64,000 bases of DNA, from assembly GCA_020284085.1 (NCBI GenBank), contig JACEVL010000151.1, positions 419,001 through 483,000 of the forward strand, in the 5' to 3' direction. A model generated the notes under the pieces. That model was not told the origin of the DNA. It searched no databases and saw nothing but the letters and a program-made list of their open reading frames with translations. The stretch's first letter is position 1; each line of letters starts with the position of its first letter. Positions 10,639-21,404 of the stretch are shown one piece after another. Position numbers and translations under genes: made by a program. Origin of the DNA: Aporrectodea caliginosa (taxonomy: Eukaryota > Annelida > Clitellata > Crassiclitellata > Lumbricidae).

Positions 10639-11993
10639 CTTATCAGTTTGAGCACAGACGCCTTCCGTCGACGGGCCACGACGGTAGGCGCGTTCCTATC
10701 TTTGATTAGAGTAGCGTCCCCTAGCGGAACGACAGACTGACCGCAAATGACCACGCTTCCCACAACTGAAACAAGTGACCCCTTTCCCCGGCAAAACCCA
10801 GTAACAGAATGAAAACCCCCGCAATTACCACAAGTGGACTTGGAAGGTGTTCGCCAGTAGGAAGATTGTTGTGGTCGATCCTGGTTGTTAGATGATCGAT
10901 ACTGTGTGTCAGCTGGTTGATACTGCCGAGGCGGAAGCGGTTGCTGGACAGTGTAGCCCCGGTTGTCTCGGTTGTCCGAACGTTGTGACGCATAGAACTG
11001 CGTCTGCCGATGGTCTTGAGGCGACGAAGATGAAGCATAGACGTCGTGACGCGTATCAGACGATGATGGAGGAGTCGATTGGTCCATAAAAGTGACATGG
11101 CGAGACGAAGGGGATGGCGATGACGATCTTCGGTGAGCACTGATAGCAGCTACATTCGTGAGTTGTAGCTGTTTCAACTCCTCCTTTATGGCAGTCAATT
11201 CCAGAACAGTCTGGCGAAGATTGTCGGCAGTGTCACCCCGATCATCCTGGGATAGTTCCGCCAGCCGACCCCATTTCTGAATTTCCTCAATAGTAGTCGG
11301 ATCATGTTGAAGCACCAGTTGACGTATGTGTGCCCGAAGACCGTTCAAAGCGACGAGGAACGTCTGATCCACCCCAATTTCGAGCTTTCCGGCAGCCTGC
11401 TGAACTGTAGTCAGAAAATCATCCACAGATTGTTGTGGCGCCTGTTTCAATGTCCACAGCTCAGCTGACCGTTTCCATGCTGTCGTTGAATTTGGGCCGT
11501 ACCTTTTAATGAGGGCTTCACGTAACTCCTCATAGTCCTCACGTGTCCGTCGGGTTTGCGTATTAAACCACGTTGCACTGCCTTCCTTCAGAAGAAGAGG
11601 TAACGCCGAAAGTTTTTGTGCTTGCGTCATTGTCCGAAAAGTGGCCCACAAGTCAAAGTTCTTCAAGAATTCAATAATATCGTCCTCAGAACGACCCGTG
11701 AAAGCAGAAGGTACCAGCGTATTCGCCATCTCCTCAGAATCAGACTCAAATTCAGAACTGTCAGAACTCTCAGATCCGTCGTGATCAACGAAGACAGATT
11801 GGTCCGGCAGCGATGATAGTGGCACTGACGACGGAATCACTGGAATCAATGGCGATGCGGCAGGAGTAGTTAAAACGTATGAAGAAGACGGAACCAGTTC
11901 AGGAGAAGACGATAGCAATGTTGAAGATGTCTGTTGTGGTTTTCCCGATCTAAGGAAGTAGCGACCAGTGGTTGCGTTTTCCGGTTCACTCAT
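10593..11993 (-). CDS. gag: gypsy Gag (frame broken near its C terminus)
   Basis: Starts MSEPENATTGRYFLRS just inside the LTR/PBS and reads 466 residues. An acidic, Ser/Pro-rich N terminus is followed at about 90-255 by a capsid-like region with the gag signature WFNTQTRR...YEELREALIKRYGP...ELWTLKQAPQQSVDDF. A Ser/Gln/Arg-rich stretch and CGNCGGFHSVTGFC follow. A canonical CX2CX4HX4C zinc knuckle is encoded just downstream (about 10732-10773) but in another frame, so a small indel near 10780-10800, in runs of C and A, has pushed the annotated frame off; its last roughly 65 residues are therefore probably not native. The knuckle frame is the pol frame and reaches a UAG at 10696-10698. Gag packages the element RNA. 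Confidence 0.8.
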   Translation of the reverse strand: MSEPENATTGRYFLRSGKPQQTSSTLLSSSPELVPSSSYVLTTPAASPLIPVIPSSVPLSSLPDQSVFVDHDGSESSDSSEFESDSEEMANTLVPSAFTGRSEDDIIEFLKNFDLWATFRTMTQAQKLSALPLLLKEGSATWFNTQTRRTREDYEELREALIKRYGPNSTTAWKRSAELWTLKQAPQQSVDDFLTTVQQAAGKLEIGVDQTFLVALNGLRAHIRQLVLQHDPTTIEEIQKWGRLAELSQDDRGDTADNLRQTVLELTAIKEELKQLQLTNVAAISAHRRSSSPSPSSRHVTFMDQSTPPSSSDTRHDVYASSSSPQDHRQTQFYASQRSDNRDNRGYTVQQPLPPRQYQPADTQYRSSNNQDRPQQSSYWRTPSKSTCGNCGGFHSVTGFCRGKGSLVSVVGSVVICGQSVVPLGDATLIKDRNAPTVVARRRKASVLKLIRCHCIKIPFVCKLRI

Positions 11994-12060
11994 GTGTGTT
12001 CTTGAGTGTGGCTGCTGCTGTCCGGAAGCATACAGATGCGGAGAGGTGTGTCTGCACTGG

Positions 12061-12078
12061 TACCCCGGTTTTCCACCA
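12061..12078 (-). other. primer-binding site (putative)
   Basis: Directly after the LTR, in element orientation, is TGGTGGAAAACCGGGGTA. It begins with TGG, complementary to a tRNA 3' CCA end, at the usual few-base distance from the LTR. I did not assign the tRNA. Confidence 0.6.
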
Positions 12079-12080
12079 GT

Positions 12081-12368
12081 TGTAGCGTCTCTATTTTCGG
12101 ATGTTCTAGACTTAACGCTAACTAATACAACTCAACACTGTGTATAGAACGTCTACCTTTATTAATCATAATACACTAAGATACAGCTTACGCAATACTA
12201 GGTGAGCAACAGCCACACACTCATATATTCAACCGGTCGCTCTCTCAGCTCCGCAAAACACTGGTTTTATACCCCGGCAAGATAATCCCTTGCCTGCACA
12301 CACCACCAAGGCCACCAACTCTGCTTGCCAGCCGCTGTCACTGCACACACACCTAGGCTGATACTACA
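12081..12368 (-). repeat. gypsy LTR (5' LTR of the element)
   Basis: About 288 bp starting TGTAGTATCAGCC and ending GAGACGCTACA in element orientation, with TGTAG/CTACA inverted termini. It contains GGGGTATAAAACC (a TATA box) and TTAATAAAGGT (a polyadenylation signal) in the expected order. No partner LTR is present for comparison, so the outer boundary rests on the inverted termini alone. Confidence 0.7.
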
Positions 12369-12526
12369 CACCTACATACTACACTACACATACATCCACG
12401 CATACATACATACATACAATTTCCACTTTCTATTAAAATGGTATAAATGCCACCCGTGTTATCGGTGGGGTCTATTAGACCCCAGGTGTGCTAAATGTGT
12501 TGGCTAGGAAGATGTGCGTCATAGGG
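12369..12526. mobile_element. truncated end of a second piggyBac-like element
   Basis: Matches 1985-2092 closely: TTTCCACTTTCTATTAAAATG, TGGGGTCTATTAGACCCCA, GCTAAATGTGTTGG and the terminal GTGCGTCATAGGG, followed by TTAA at 12527-12530. Its microsatellite part is short and is cut by the gypsy LTR, so the gypsy element probably landed inside this older copy. The other half is not visible beyond the gypsy/LINE block. Confidence 0.7.
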
Positions 12527-12530
12527 TTAA

Positions 12531-14317
12531 CCACCTTGGCAACACCGCCAGTCCGCCACTACTGCCAGTCTCGAGCCTGGATGAGAGAGGGGCAACACCA
12601 ATCATCTTAGTTGTGACGTAGCGCATGACTAACCAACCAATTGCCTTCCCAGCCATAAGATGTCGTCAAACGCTCAAATCTATAATAATGTCACCGTCTA
12701 CTTACACACCTTTAAATCGCAAAGGCACGACGCTGTATAAAATCGCTTTTGTGTAGATGCACCAGGAATGCAAACAGGAAGATATATCTTGGAATGCAAA
12801 CAGGAAGATATATCAACTACTTTAAGAAATCAATGTGTTATTTATAAATCCGATTTTTAACTTAAAATCTCTGCTGAATATAGGATGTTTGCAGAATACA
12901 GTGTATAATCTTGTAAAACGCATTAAGAAAGGAAAAATACTATAATTATCAACATTGATTATATCATATAGTCAAGAAACTAGCGGAGTAAATTGATCAT
13001 AGCTAAATCACCATTTAAATCAAAATATATGTGTATGATTAATGACTATTTAAGTCAGATGATTGTTAGTTTGATTATTAGATTATTTCATTACTTTTGT
13101 TTTGTTTTGTTCTGAATGTAAATAGGATGACATGTTATTGTAGAAAATGGAAAATTATGTAAATACTTGTATAAAATTTTTGAAAACAAGAGCCAAAAGG
13201 CAAATAAAAGAGCCATAGAAGGCCCAAAAAAGAGCCAGAGAAGGCCAAAATGACTTAAAAATCATTAAAGTCATTTTAAAAAAAGGGAAAAAAAAATTAT
13301 AATAAAAGAGCCAATGGGCCAAAGACAAATTACATACAAAAGAAAATGTAAAGACGTCAACGATCATTGTAATCATAAGACGTCGTTAAACTCAGGAAAA
13401 GAAGAAGAAGATGCACCAGGTAAACCGATCGCCTGGTTGTTAAAAAGCAAAATAATGAAAGTAGATGAAACTGAATAATACAGTTTAAAAAAGACAACGG
13501 TCGTTGTAGTCAAAGTGTTCGATTCAATTACAATATTATTGTACAGATACTGCCAGAAAAGTCGAAAGAGAAAGGTTGAAATATCGAAATAAATACGTTT
13601 TATTCTCCACAAAGGTAGAAATTACATAAACAAACTATGAAGTACAAATAGATGCCAACTGGCGCACACGAGATTTTTCAATTCAATTCAATTCAATTTA
13701 TTGTTCCCAACGATAAGATAAGAGACAACACAACAAACATAAACGATTAAACACAAATCTAGCATAGTTAAAAGGTACAACATGTTTGAGTAATGAAGAA
13801 GATAAATTATCAAAGAAGAATATTACCAATTAAACAGTAGGTCAACATGAGTTACAAAAAAGCTAACAAAGTAAAGTGATGTGGGATGACTTCTGTGATC
13901 TAACGTAGATATATCAATACCGTACTCATCACAAAGTAGCACAAGTTCAATACGGTAGCTACTCCTATACCACAAACACTTAGGACACTGTAATTATAAC
14001 ATCCATACAACAATCGGCTAAATGATGAAATGCTACAACAAATTACAATGAAAAATTAAGAATTCTTACACATGGAAGACGTTTAACCCCGTAATGGACA
14101 GAATCGTCTCGATCCCTTAAGAGACGCCAATTTTATGCCAATCTTAACTGCTATAGCAGCCGTAAGATGTTGCTAATCATTGAAATCTAGTAACAACGTG
14201 CTATCTACATGTACTTAGATACCTTAAATAGTTTCTCACCAAGTCTATATATTCAATATTTCCGTTCAAACATCAACTCATTACTTCAAATTAGTGTTAA
14301 GTAGCCTAATTATTATA
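12531..14317. repeat. gene-free dispersed-repeat mosaic
   Basis: R1 at about 12545-12650, an R2 block at 12700-12745 (CACACCTTTAAATCG, 13 bp, CTGTATAAAA), and a 26-bp tandem duplication of GGAATGCAAACAGGAAGATAT near 12764-12812. A run of GAGCCA-AAAGGC-type purine repeats lies at 13188-13325. TTCAATTCAATTCAATTCAA at 13679-13698 looks like the pentanucleotide tail of a LINE on the - strand. Nothing coding was recognised. Confidence 0.55.
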
Positions 14318-14937
14318 CACGGTGGTTCACTAAAAGTAAGCCAAACTTTATAAACGAATAATTATTAAAACTTTAACTATTTTTATTAATAATATTTTCA
14401 AACTAGAAATATGCACATACTTACTTTTTTATATTTATAACTTCCGGTTTTTATTTCTTACTCAAAAAGCAGACGATAATACGATAGAAAACACAAACAA
14501 GAAACTAGCAATTTCCGAAAAATCCTTTTAGTAAAGAAGATTTACACATGAGAATCCAAGAATTTGAGAGAATCCAAGAATTACAGCAGCCGTCAATTTC
14601 TACAAGAGTTTCCAGAAAAACATTGGACCAGAAGCGGATTAGATAAATTGCTTCGAAAAACTAGCGTAACAGGGTCAGTCGACCGCGTCATTGGTAGTGG
14701 CAGACGAAGGTCATCGCGCACTGAAGAAAACGTTGTCCTTGTCGAAGATCTTGTTCAGAGTCAAGAGAATGCTCCGAATACTCATGGAACAACACGTCAA
14801 ATAACCGGAGAAACCGGAATTCTACTGAGAGTTTCTTTACAAAAATATTAAATACTGTTTTCATGTTAGAAGTACTTATATGAAATACAAAGTTTGACTT
14901 ACTTTTCATTGAACCACAGTAGTGTACGGTGACTGTG
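14318..14937 (+). mobile_element. mariner/Tc1-like element, internally deleted
   Basis: Terminal inverted repeats include GGTGGTTCACTAAAAGTAAGC on the left and the complement of GACTTACTTTTCATTGAACCAC on the right. A TA lies at 14316-14317 and again at 14938-14939 (or, with shorter ends, 14925-14926). Flanks match the uninterrupted repeat near 23.69-23.75 kb, which supports insertion at TA. Only the N-terminal part of a transposase remains (14564-14851); the DDE/D catalytic half is gone. Confidence 0.75.
14564..14851 (+). pseudogene. mariner-like transposase, N-terminal helix-turn-helix fragment
   Basis: About 95 residues. FLQEFPEKHWTRSGLDKLL, TGSVDRVIGSGRRRS and RTEENVVLVEDLVQSQ match the paired DNA-binding domain of Tc1/mariner transposases, including the GSGRRRS linker between the two helix-turn-helix units. 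Upstream, ENPRI-type codons suggest the frame once began earlier. The frame runs into the right terminal repeat, so no catalytic domain is left. Confidence 0.75.
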
Positions 14938-15345
14938 TACCGTAACGTCGATGTCAACGACCATGATGTTTGGAATAATAGCGGTAGCTTGGACAACAAG
15001 TAATCTTCTCTGTTATGACAAAGCGTCGTTAAACAGCAAAGCAACCAAACAACCATAATATTAGAATTCTCCCTAGTAGCATCGGCCGCGTGATTTCTTC
15101 AGGGTCTCCGCGGGTGTATGTAAGCCGACTCTGCCTTCTTTCTTGCTCCAGGAGGCAGGAGGCGGTAACGATGTGCGCAAGGGCGACAAAGCGTCAGATG
15201 GAAGTCGATCTCTGAAGCGAATGGAATCCGCAGACGGGCAAAGTGACCGACCGACCGTCAAAGGAAGAACAGTTGGAAGAGAGGCCATCGAACAGACGGA
15301 CAACGCAGACCAACTCTAGCACAGGAATCTGCCAAGAAGACAATG
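14938..15345. repeat. repeat fragments, then an unassigned GC-rich stretch
   Basis: 14940-15055 holds R2 (CGATGTCAACGACC) and the 3' part of R1 (AAGCGTCGTTAAACAGCAAA). From about 15085 the base composition changes to GC-rich and reads openly, for example RKGDKASDGSRSLKRMESAD on +, up to the minisatellite. It could be coding or retroelement sequence beside the minisatellite. I do not recognise it. Confidence 0.4.
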
Positions 15346-15349
15346 CAAC

Positions 15350-16046
15350 GCCCGACCGATTGGAGGCGACCGACTGGAGGCGACCGATTGGAGGCGACCG
15401 ATTGGAGGCGACAGACTGGAGGCGACCGTCTGGAGGCGACCGACTGGAGGCGACCGTCTGGAGGCAACGGTCTGGAGGCGACCGTCTGGAGGCGACCGAC
15501 TGGAGGCGACCGTCTGGAGGCGACCGACTGGAGGCGACCGTCTGGAGGCGACCGTCTGGAGGCGACCGACTGGAGGCCACCGTCTGGAGGCGACCGTCTG
15601 GAGGCGACCGACTGGAGGCGACCGAATGGAAGGCGACCGAATGGAGGCGACCGAATGGAGGCGACCGTCTGGAGGCGACCGTCTGGAGGCGACCGACTGG
15701 AGGCCACCGACTGGAGGCCACCGTCTGGAGGCGACCGTCTGGAGGCGACCGACTGAAGGCGACCTCTGGAGGCGACCGAATGGAGGCGACCGTCTGGAGG
15801 CGACCGTCTGGAGGCGACCTCTGGAGGCCACCGACTGAAGGCGACCGAATGGAGGCGACCGAATGGAGGCGACCGTCTGGAGGCGACCTCTGGAGGTCAC
15901 CGACTGAAGGCGACCGAATGGAGGCGACCGACTGGAGGCGACCGTCTGGAGGCGACCGTCTGGAGGCGACCGAATGGAGGCGACCGAATGGAGGCGACCG
16001 ACTGGAGGCGACCTCTGGAGGCGACCGAATGGAGGCGACCAACTGG
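15350..16046. repeat. 14-bp minisatellite (about 50 units)
   Basis: Unit ACTGGAGGCGACCG with variants at the first two or three bases (ACT, TCT, AAT, ATT) and occasional GGCCACC. Since 14 is not a multiple of three and the unit lacks stops in its frames, long frames stay open on both strands, all with a 14-residue period such as GDRLEATVWRRPSG. These are by-products of the repeat, not genes. Confidence 0.95.
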
Positions 16047-16310
16047 AAGGGACAAATCAGTCGAAGGAGAAGAACGAGGTCAACCGCGAATGCATGAACT
16101 GGGCGACGGCTTCTGACCGGAAGGAGCTCTGTCAAAGGCAAGGAGGATAAAATAAATAAAAGCAACGTGTACTACCGTGTAGAGCACAGAAAGAACAACA
16201 GCCGAATAATAAGAGTAACACAAAAGAAAACATACTAAAAAAACTTTAAAATTATGTAAAAACAAAATAACCATTAACGGTTAATGGGAATGGAATACAA
16301 TAAAGGATTT
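16047..16310. other. unassigned flank of the minisatellite
   Basis: Begins GC-rich and turns AT-rich at about 16145 (AAAATAAATAAAAGC). An AATAAAGG near 16299 could be the 3' end of a transcribed element. Nothing more can be said. Confidence 0.3.
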
Positions 16311-16314
16311 TGCC

Positions 16315-16560
16315 TTTTGCCTGAAGTGCTCGCGGACCCGGTTCGATTGCCGTACAGCGCCCGGGTTTAGCTCGTGCATTCATTCCCTAGGTGGAAGCAA
16401 ATGTACAATGAGCTTGCGCCTTGCATGGCTGCAACTTTGTTAGTTTATGTCTTCTGTAGTTTTTGTTCTTGTGAATTGTTTAATCGTCACAATATGTACT
16501 TGTACAGCGCAGTGCGTTTGTCAGGCGCTTCAATAAAGAATAAATATTATTATTTTTAGT
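16315..16560 (+). mobile_element. tRNA-derived SINE, head truncated
   Basis: Retains the B-box part of a tRNA head (GGACCCGGTTCGATTGCCG), then a body ending in GCAGTGCGTTTGTCAGGCGC and an AATAAAGAATAAAT tail. The same body occurs in opposite orientation at 17400-17725 with a fuller head. Confidence 0.7.
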
Positions 16561-17399
16561 ATTAATGGGCTCTATATAGACACCTTTAAAACGTTGTTCA
16601 ATAATGCCATATATAAGCAGAATCCTGAATCCCAAATAGCTCTCAAATAGTTCATCGGATCTGTTTCTTCTCTTTGGTGTTTCAGTCAACTAAACTCTGC
16701 TGGACATGGCTATCTAGACAACCACTGTGATACGACGCAGCGCTAGTGAATAAGCTGATGCCCTGCGCTTAGTCTGTTTACATTAATTTTGGAGGTCAAG
16801 ATACGATTGCGTATTTCAAATTCAAAACCATCTAATATATGTATTATGCCTAACATTCTCCAGCACAAGCTTCATTTCTTCGACGCAACTTGGCTCAGAG
16901 ACTCTGAACATTCATGCTACCTTCAGCTTTCGACGGGAATCTGTTGGTTGGTTCCACGCGTGTGCGTTGGCCCGCCACTGGTGACTCTTCTAGCTATTTG
17001 ACAGTTACTGTCCATTATTTTGCTAACTGATGTAAATTTTCGTTCGTAGTAACACTTATCATAATAGGCTACCTCAGAGAGCGCCTCTGAGAAGATACCT
17101 TGAAGAGACGCTATATAAATTCTCAGAATGAACGAATGAGTGAACTATTCATGGCTATGTAAAGCGATCACGGTTAATTCCAGCTTTCGAAAATCACTTA
17201 ACAAAATGACCTCACCGTTTGTATTAAACAATTACTGCTGGAATGAATACTTCTTTCTGCAATAGCCTCTCGTCTTACGGACTGATCTTCAGGATATTGA
17301 CCTTATTTGGGTTTGCTTTTGTAGCGCCATCAGTTTATGCCTTCTGCATTAGACACAGGCGCAATAGAAGTTACTAATTGCAATTATTAACGATCCTGT
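16561..17399. repeat. dispersed-repeat mosaic
   Basis: An R2-type block (GACACCTTTAAAACG, about 16577), an R3 fragment (GCTGATGCCCTGCGCTTAG) and, at 17078-17125, a LINE 3'-end hairpin (GAGCGCCTCTGAGAAG...GAGACGCTATATAAATTC) followed by a degraded AATG tail. No genes recognised. Confidence 0.5.
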
Positions 17400-17725
17400 G
17401 CCACAGCAAAGATATTAACCGTCAGTTTTTTTATTTAACCACGCTTTGGTTTGTCTAACGACATCTTTGTAAAAAAAATAATATTTAATCTTCAATGAAG
17501 CGCCTGACAAACGCACTGCGCTGTACATGTACATGTTATGACGATTAAACAATTCACAAGAACACAAATTCCAAAAGACATAGTTCAACAAAGTTGCAGC
17601 CATGCAAGGCGCAAGTTCATTCTACTCTTTTTGGGAATGAAGGCATGAGCTAAACCCAGGGGCTTACGGGAATCGAACCGGGTCCGTGACAAGAGTGTTA
17701 TCCCTTATACTATCCCCCTCTGTGA
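17400..17725 (-). mobile_element. tRNA-derived SINE with A and B boxes
   Basis: On the - strand the head (about 17725-17660) reads GGGGATAGTATAAGGG (A-box region), CTCTTGTCACG (anticodon-loop-like, GTC) and GACCCGGTTCGATTCCCG (B box). The GTC triplet and overall layout point to tRNA-Asp. The body, GGGTTTAGCTCATGCC to TTTGTCAGGCGCTTCATTG, matches 16315-16560. It is not a functional tRNA: acceptor pairing is lost and it continues into the SINE body. Confidence 0.75.
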
Positions 17726-19829
17726 CAGCCAACAACCGTTTCTTACAAATTGCGCAGGTTAAGATAACAATGATATTTTTGACTATTAATAATCTCGACG
17801 AAGAAGTTTAATGGTGTCTCAGCAGAAATAAAAATATCCTTAATAGAAACAATCAGAATACGGCAGATAAATTGGTTGGGTCAAATAATGATGGGAGATT
17901 CTCTCCATCAGCTTAGTGTATCCATCAACCATCATCCGGTCCAGAAGGATCCACCTACATGTATAGGTCATCATCTCATTCTATTTCCCTCTACTCTTCC
18001 ATGACTCTTCCTTCCATGATAATAGTTCTCTGCAGTGCGTGACCAATCCATTTCCTCTGTACGAAATAGAATACGATAAGCCTAATTACTAAATATCAAG
18101 TTCTGATTACACACCTTTTAATAGACTCTTATCGTCGCTATAAATACCTAAATTTCGTTAAATATTTCTAATTTTGTCTCAACTTCTGGAGTCTTTGTAG
18201 CGTCGTTCCCAAGGGTGGAGAAAAGAGGAGGGCGACGCTAACCATCTTTGGTTATGGCATAGCGTCGTTAAACAGCAGCTAACCAACCCAGCGCTAGCTG
18301 TGTAATATCATTTTCCTATTGTAAATTGGCTGTTTTATGCCAAAGTAATTTCTATCGACGGTAACGGCTTCTTCTGCCATAAGATGTCGTTTAACTCTGT
18401 ATTCAGCCAGTTGATTGAAAAGAACAATGAGCGGCTAGTTCAGGAATAACTACTAATTATCAATTCAAAGACGTCTAAACCTTGAATAATCTACAACAAG
18501 TCTTATATCAGGGGTCGATTCAACCAACAGATGAAGTCACAAAGTTGACAGTTCTTCAAATCTCCGGTGATAGGTAAGAATTTAATTCTGCAGAATTAAT
18601 CCATTTGCTCGGAAGCTTCTTTAAGCAAAACTTAGAACGGCACAATTTCGATGAAAATGTGTCAACAGTTTAATGGTTGACGAATATATTGCATCTGTAG
18701 AAACCGTTTCAAAGGTGTTTAAGTAAAGCATTACATCATCCAATGTGCCAGCGTATAACTGGACAACGCATACCTGAAATGTACGGCAACTTGGTAAGGT
18801 AAAATAAACGGAAACTCCGTCACTTTTCGTAGCCTATTCTGGTAGTGCCAGTCCTAAACCTGGAGAAAGGAGGAGGGCGAAGCCAATCATCTTTGTTATG
18901 AAACAGTGTCCTTAAACATCACTTAACGAACCAACCAACATCAACGGCATTCGTAGCCACAAGATGTTTGGAAACGTTGAAAAATCAGTGTCCACTTAGA
19001 TATCTTCAAATCGTTTGTAACAGTCGCTATATATAAAATTTTCGTTCAATCGTTATTCTGACTGGCAAGTTTTTTTTGTTGCATGAATTATAGGAATAAT
19101 AGTGGAGACGTGAGACCTTTGCTAATAAAGCGCTGCTTGTGATCCGTTGATAAGTGAACATTCATAGCGGAAAACTTTACCGATTTTACGGATTTATTTA
19201 TGGATTTACCTCTATCGAAAGAATTTGTTTGTGTAAATAAACATTCCGAAATGCGAATCGACATTTTAACCTGACTGCAGTTGTGCTCCAGATATTATTT
19301 CTTGGAAATTATCTGAATTAATTTTCACGCAAATGAAACAAATAAATCCGATACGTGAAAGAACAAATAAAAACAAAGCCTTGACATCTTATCAAATTCG
19401 GGTGATGTTTCCAATGCATTGTAATGAAGACAATCTCGTAATTCTCCTTGTAATCTGATTTTTATGTAGTGCTATGATTCTTATTCAGCAATTTCTATAG
19501 CTACAGTGTCTATTGCACAAGGCATCAACCGAAGGCGCACAATTAAGTAACCTAGACGAACTAATCCACAGCTGGGTTAATATTGTGTAGACATTATAAA
19601 GAAACTGTCTTCACACCTCAACTGTCAGTTAATAACTTAATATGCATATTGTACGTATGCCTGTATCTAGATACCTAATAATATAGCGCCCTTCAAGTAC
19701 ACGACTAACATTAGAAGTATTCCATCAATGCATAGGAGCTTAGTTCCCCGTCTCTCTGGGAAAATAGGAAGTGTAAATGTAGACGTTTTCTATATCAACC
19801 GTATGGGTTCACCCTGTTCAGTTGTCGAT
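17726..19829. repeat. dispersed-repeat mosaic with RTE remnant and R1 copies
   Basis: 17870-18060 resembles 34060-34260 and, on the - strand, the RTE C-terminal region. R1 copies lie at about 18200-18285 and 18815-18930. R2 blocks include one at 18999-19040 (CTTCAAATCG, 13 bp, CTATATATAAAA). R3 begins near 19790. Nothing coding seen. Confidence 0.5.
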
Positions 19830-20385
19830 GAAATGCTCGTGTGAGATCCTTTAACACCGCTGCCCGTTTGAATGTGTGCCACGCCATTGGTCTTCCGAAA
19901 TCTCGCCTGTCACCTCCGCAATCGATGCAAAATGCAGCTTCTCGTCTGATTGCCCTCCTTCCTCGCTTCTCACATATATCAATCTTCATTATTGAGCACA
20001 TACACTGGCTTCCGCTCCTTGCCCGTATTCCGTTTAAAGTTCTTTTCCTTACTTGCAGAGCGTTCTTGGATCAGGCTTCTCGCTATCTTTGTGATCTCTT
20101 CCACTTTCGGCTGCCTCTGATCGCCCTCTCCGTTCTCTAGACCGACATGACCTCTTGGTAATTCGGACTGCTATTGCGTCTGTCGGCCTATTGCTCCGTA
20201 ACAATCTCCCTCTAAGACTCACTCTATGATCTAAACTGGTGGTACTTCTGTCTCTACCCGTACTCTTCGGATTTTATTTTCTCACGCGGCTTTTTCGCAC
20301 TGGGAGCGCCTCTGATTAGGTTGTACTGTGAGAGACGCTTTAGAAATCCATAATTACATTACAATACAATACACTTTAAGGACCC
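19830..20385 (+). mobile_element. LINE 3' fragment (CR1/jockey-like C terminus, hairpin, tail)
   Basis: The + strand gives HAIGLPKSRLSPPQSMQNAA, RLIALLPRFSHI and HIHWLPLLARIPFKVLFLTC, the conserved end of a LINE ORF2, with frame breaks after about 20140. It ends with a stem GAGCGCCTCTGATTAGG...GTGAGAGACGCTTTAG (20308-20344) and a short ATTAC/AATAC tail. Sister copies at 22430 and 54540. Confidence 0.75.
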
Positions 20386-21400
20386 CGTGTACGAATTGTG
20401 CTATAGTAGATTTTTTTAATTTACCGACATCTTTTGGCTGCCATGCCTTTGACGTCCATCCTACAATGGTTTCTGTTGAGCATTTAAACTTAGCACCGCG
20501 CTTTTAGTTTAAATAAATGTGTAGAAACATTTTTAAAGGTGTTTAAGTAGAGCGTGCATTATCCAATGTGCCACTGTATACTGGGGCAACTATTTTATTA
20601 ACAAACGCCTATATATTAAATATAAATTTAGGCGTTTTTATTTCGACTGTTGGACCTCGAACTTGCTCATTTCTCAATGAATTGATCCAGCGGCGCCGCC
20701 AGGATTTTAACGGTGTACGCACAATAACCCGGAGAGGACACGTAGGCCGGGACCCGGGGACGAAGGTCAGTGGAGGGATACGATGAACGGGCGTCCGAAG
20801 GACGATCGCTGTAGCCTGCAGCGCCGAGCAGGGGAGGGGTTTGGGGAGGGGGATGTGCCCCTCCTCACTTAAAACTTTTTTTGAATTTCCACACTGTAAT
20901 TTTAATCAGTCATCTGAACAAAATTGCTTCATCACTTCAATGCTTGTTGGAACCAGATGTCACTCGTTGCTAAGATGTAGTTTGAGTCGCGTTTGACTGC
21001 AGACAATACTAGCAAACCAGACACTTATTGAATTTAATATAAAAACTAGAAAATACGTTCAATTTCTAAGAGCGCCATAAGCCTTAGGGTAAACATATTG
21101 CTGACCAGACATAATTAGCATAAATAGTTTATAAATGGTACACAATCCAAACGAATCGTGAAGCCATGAGGTAGGGCCTAACGATGTAGTTTTACTAAAA
21201 TTAATGTTCAAGGAACACAACATTTTGAAATTTGATATCTTGAAATTTGACAGATAGCACTCGAGAGAAGCCATTTAGGTGTACAAATATAATATTTGTA
21301 CACATATCATTTCAACAGTAGATTATACTCATTATTATATGATAGTAACATATTTTATAATAGTAAATAATGTCATTATAACATATAATATCAATAGATT
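20386..21400. repeat. dispersed repeats, including a GC-rich repeat at 20685-20895
   Basis: R3/R2 fragments to about 20680. Then GGCGCCGCCAGGATTTTAACGG, GGCCGGGACCCGGGGACG and GAGGGGGATGTGCCCCTCCTC, ending AAAACTTTTTTTGAATTTCC. The layout recalls a GC-rich interspersed repeat seen in other invertebrate genomes, but I cannot name it. 20900-21400 is AT-rich with nothing recognised. Confidence 0.4.
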
Positions 21401-21404
21401 ATTT

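Larger units (their letters stand above)
6441..12368 (-). mobile_element. Ty3/gypsy LTR retrotransposon, one LTR, 3' end lost
   Basis: In element order (- strand): LTR at 12368-12081, a primer-binding-site-like sequence, gag from 11993, pol to about 6480. Pol order is protease, RT, RNase H, integrase, which defines the Ty3/gypsy group. No second LTR is found: past the end of pol comes about 40 bp of unassigned sequence, then the N at 6440 and an RTE LINE. Defects: a frame break between two zinc-knuckle-like motifs of gag, an in-frame UAG between gag and pol, and a frame break near the pol C terminus. Most of pol is otherwise open, so the copy is fairly young. The element abuts a truncated copy of the piggyBac-like element. 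Confidence 0.9.

Noticed and set aside
6697..11993. A domesticated gypsy-derived host gene
   Set aside because: Gag and Pol are complete with an LTR and primer-binding site but contain frame breaks, which fits a young decaying element and not a gene kept by selection.
15194..15345. Acidic/basic open stretch before the minisatellite as a host exon
   Set aside because: It reads openly for about 80 codons but I found no splice-site pair or similarity to support it.
15194..16165. Up to 323-residue Arg/Ser/Pro-rich or Trp/Gly-rich repeat proteins
   Set aside because: The 14-bp unit lacks stops in most frames, so several overlapping frames are open on both strands; none stands out as coding.
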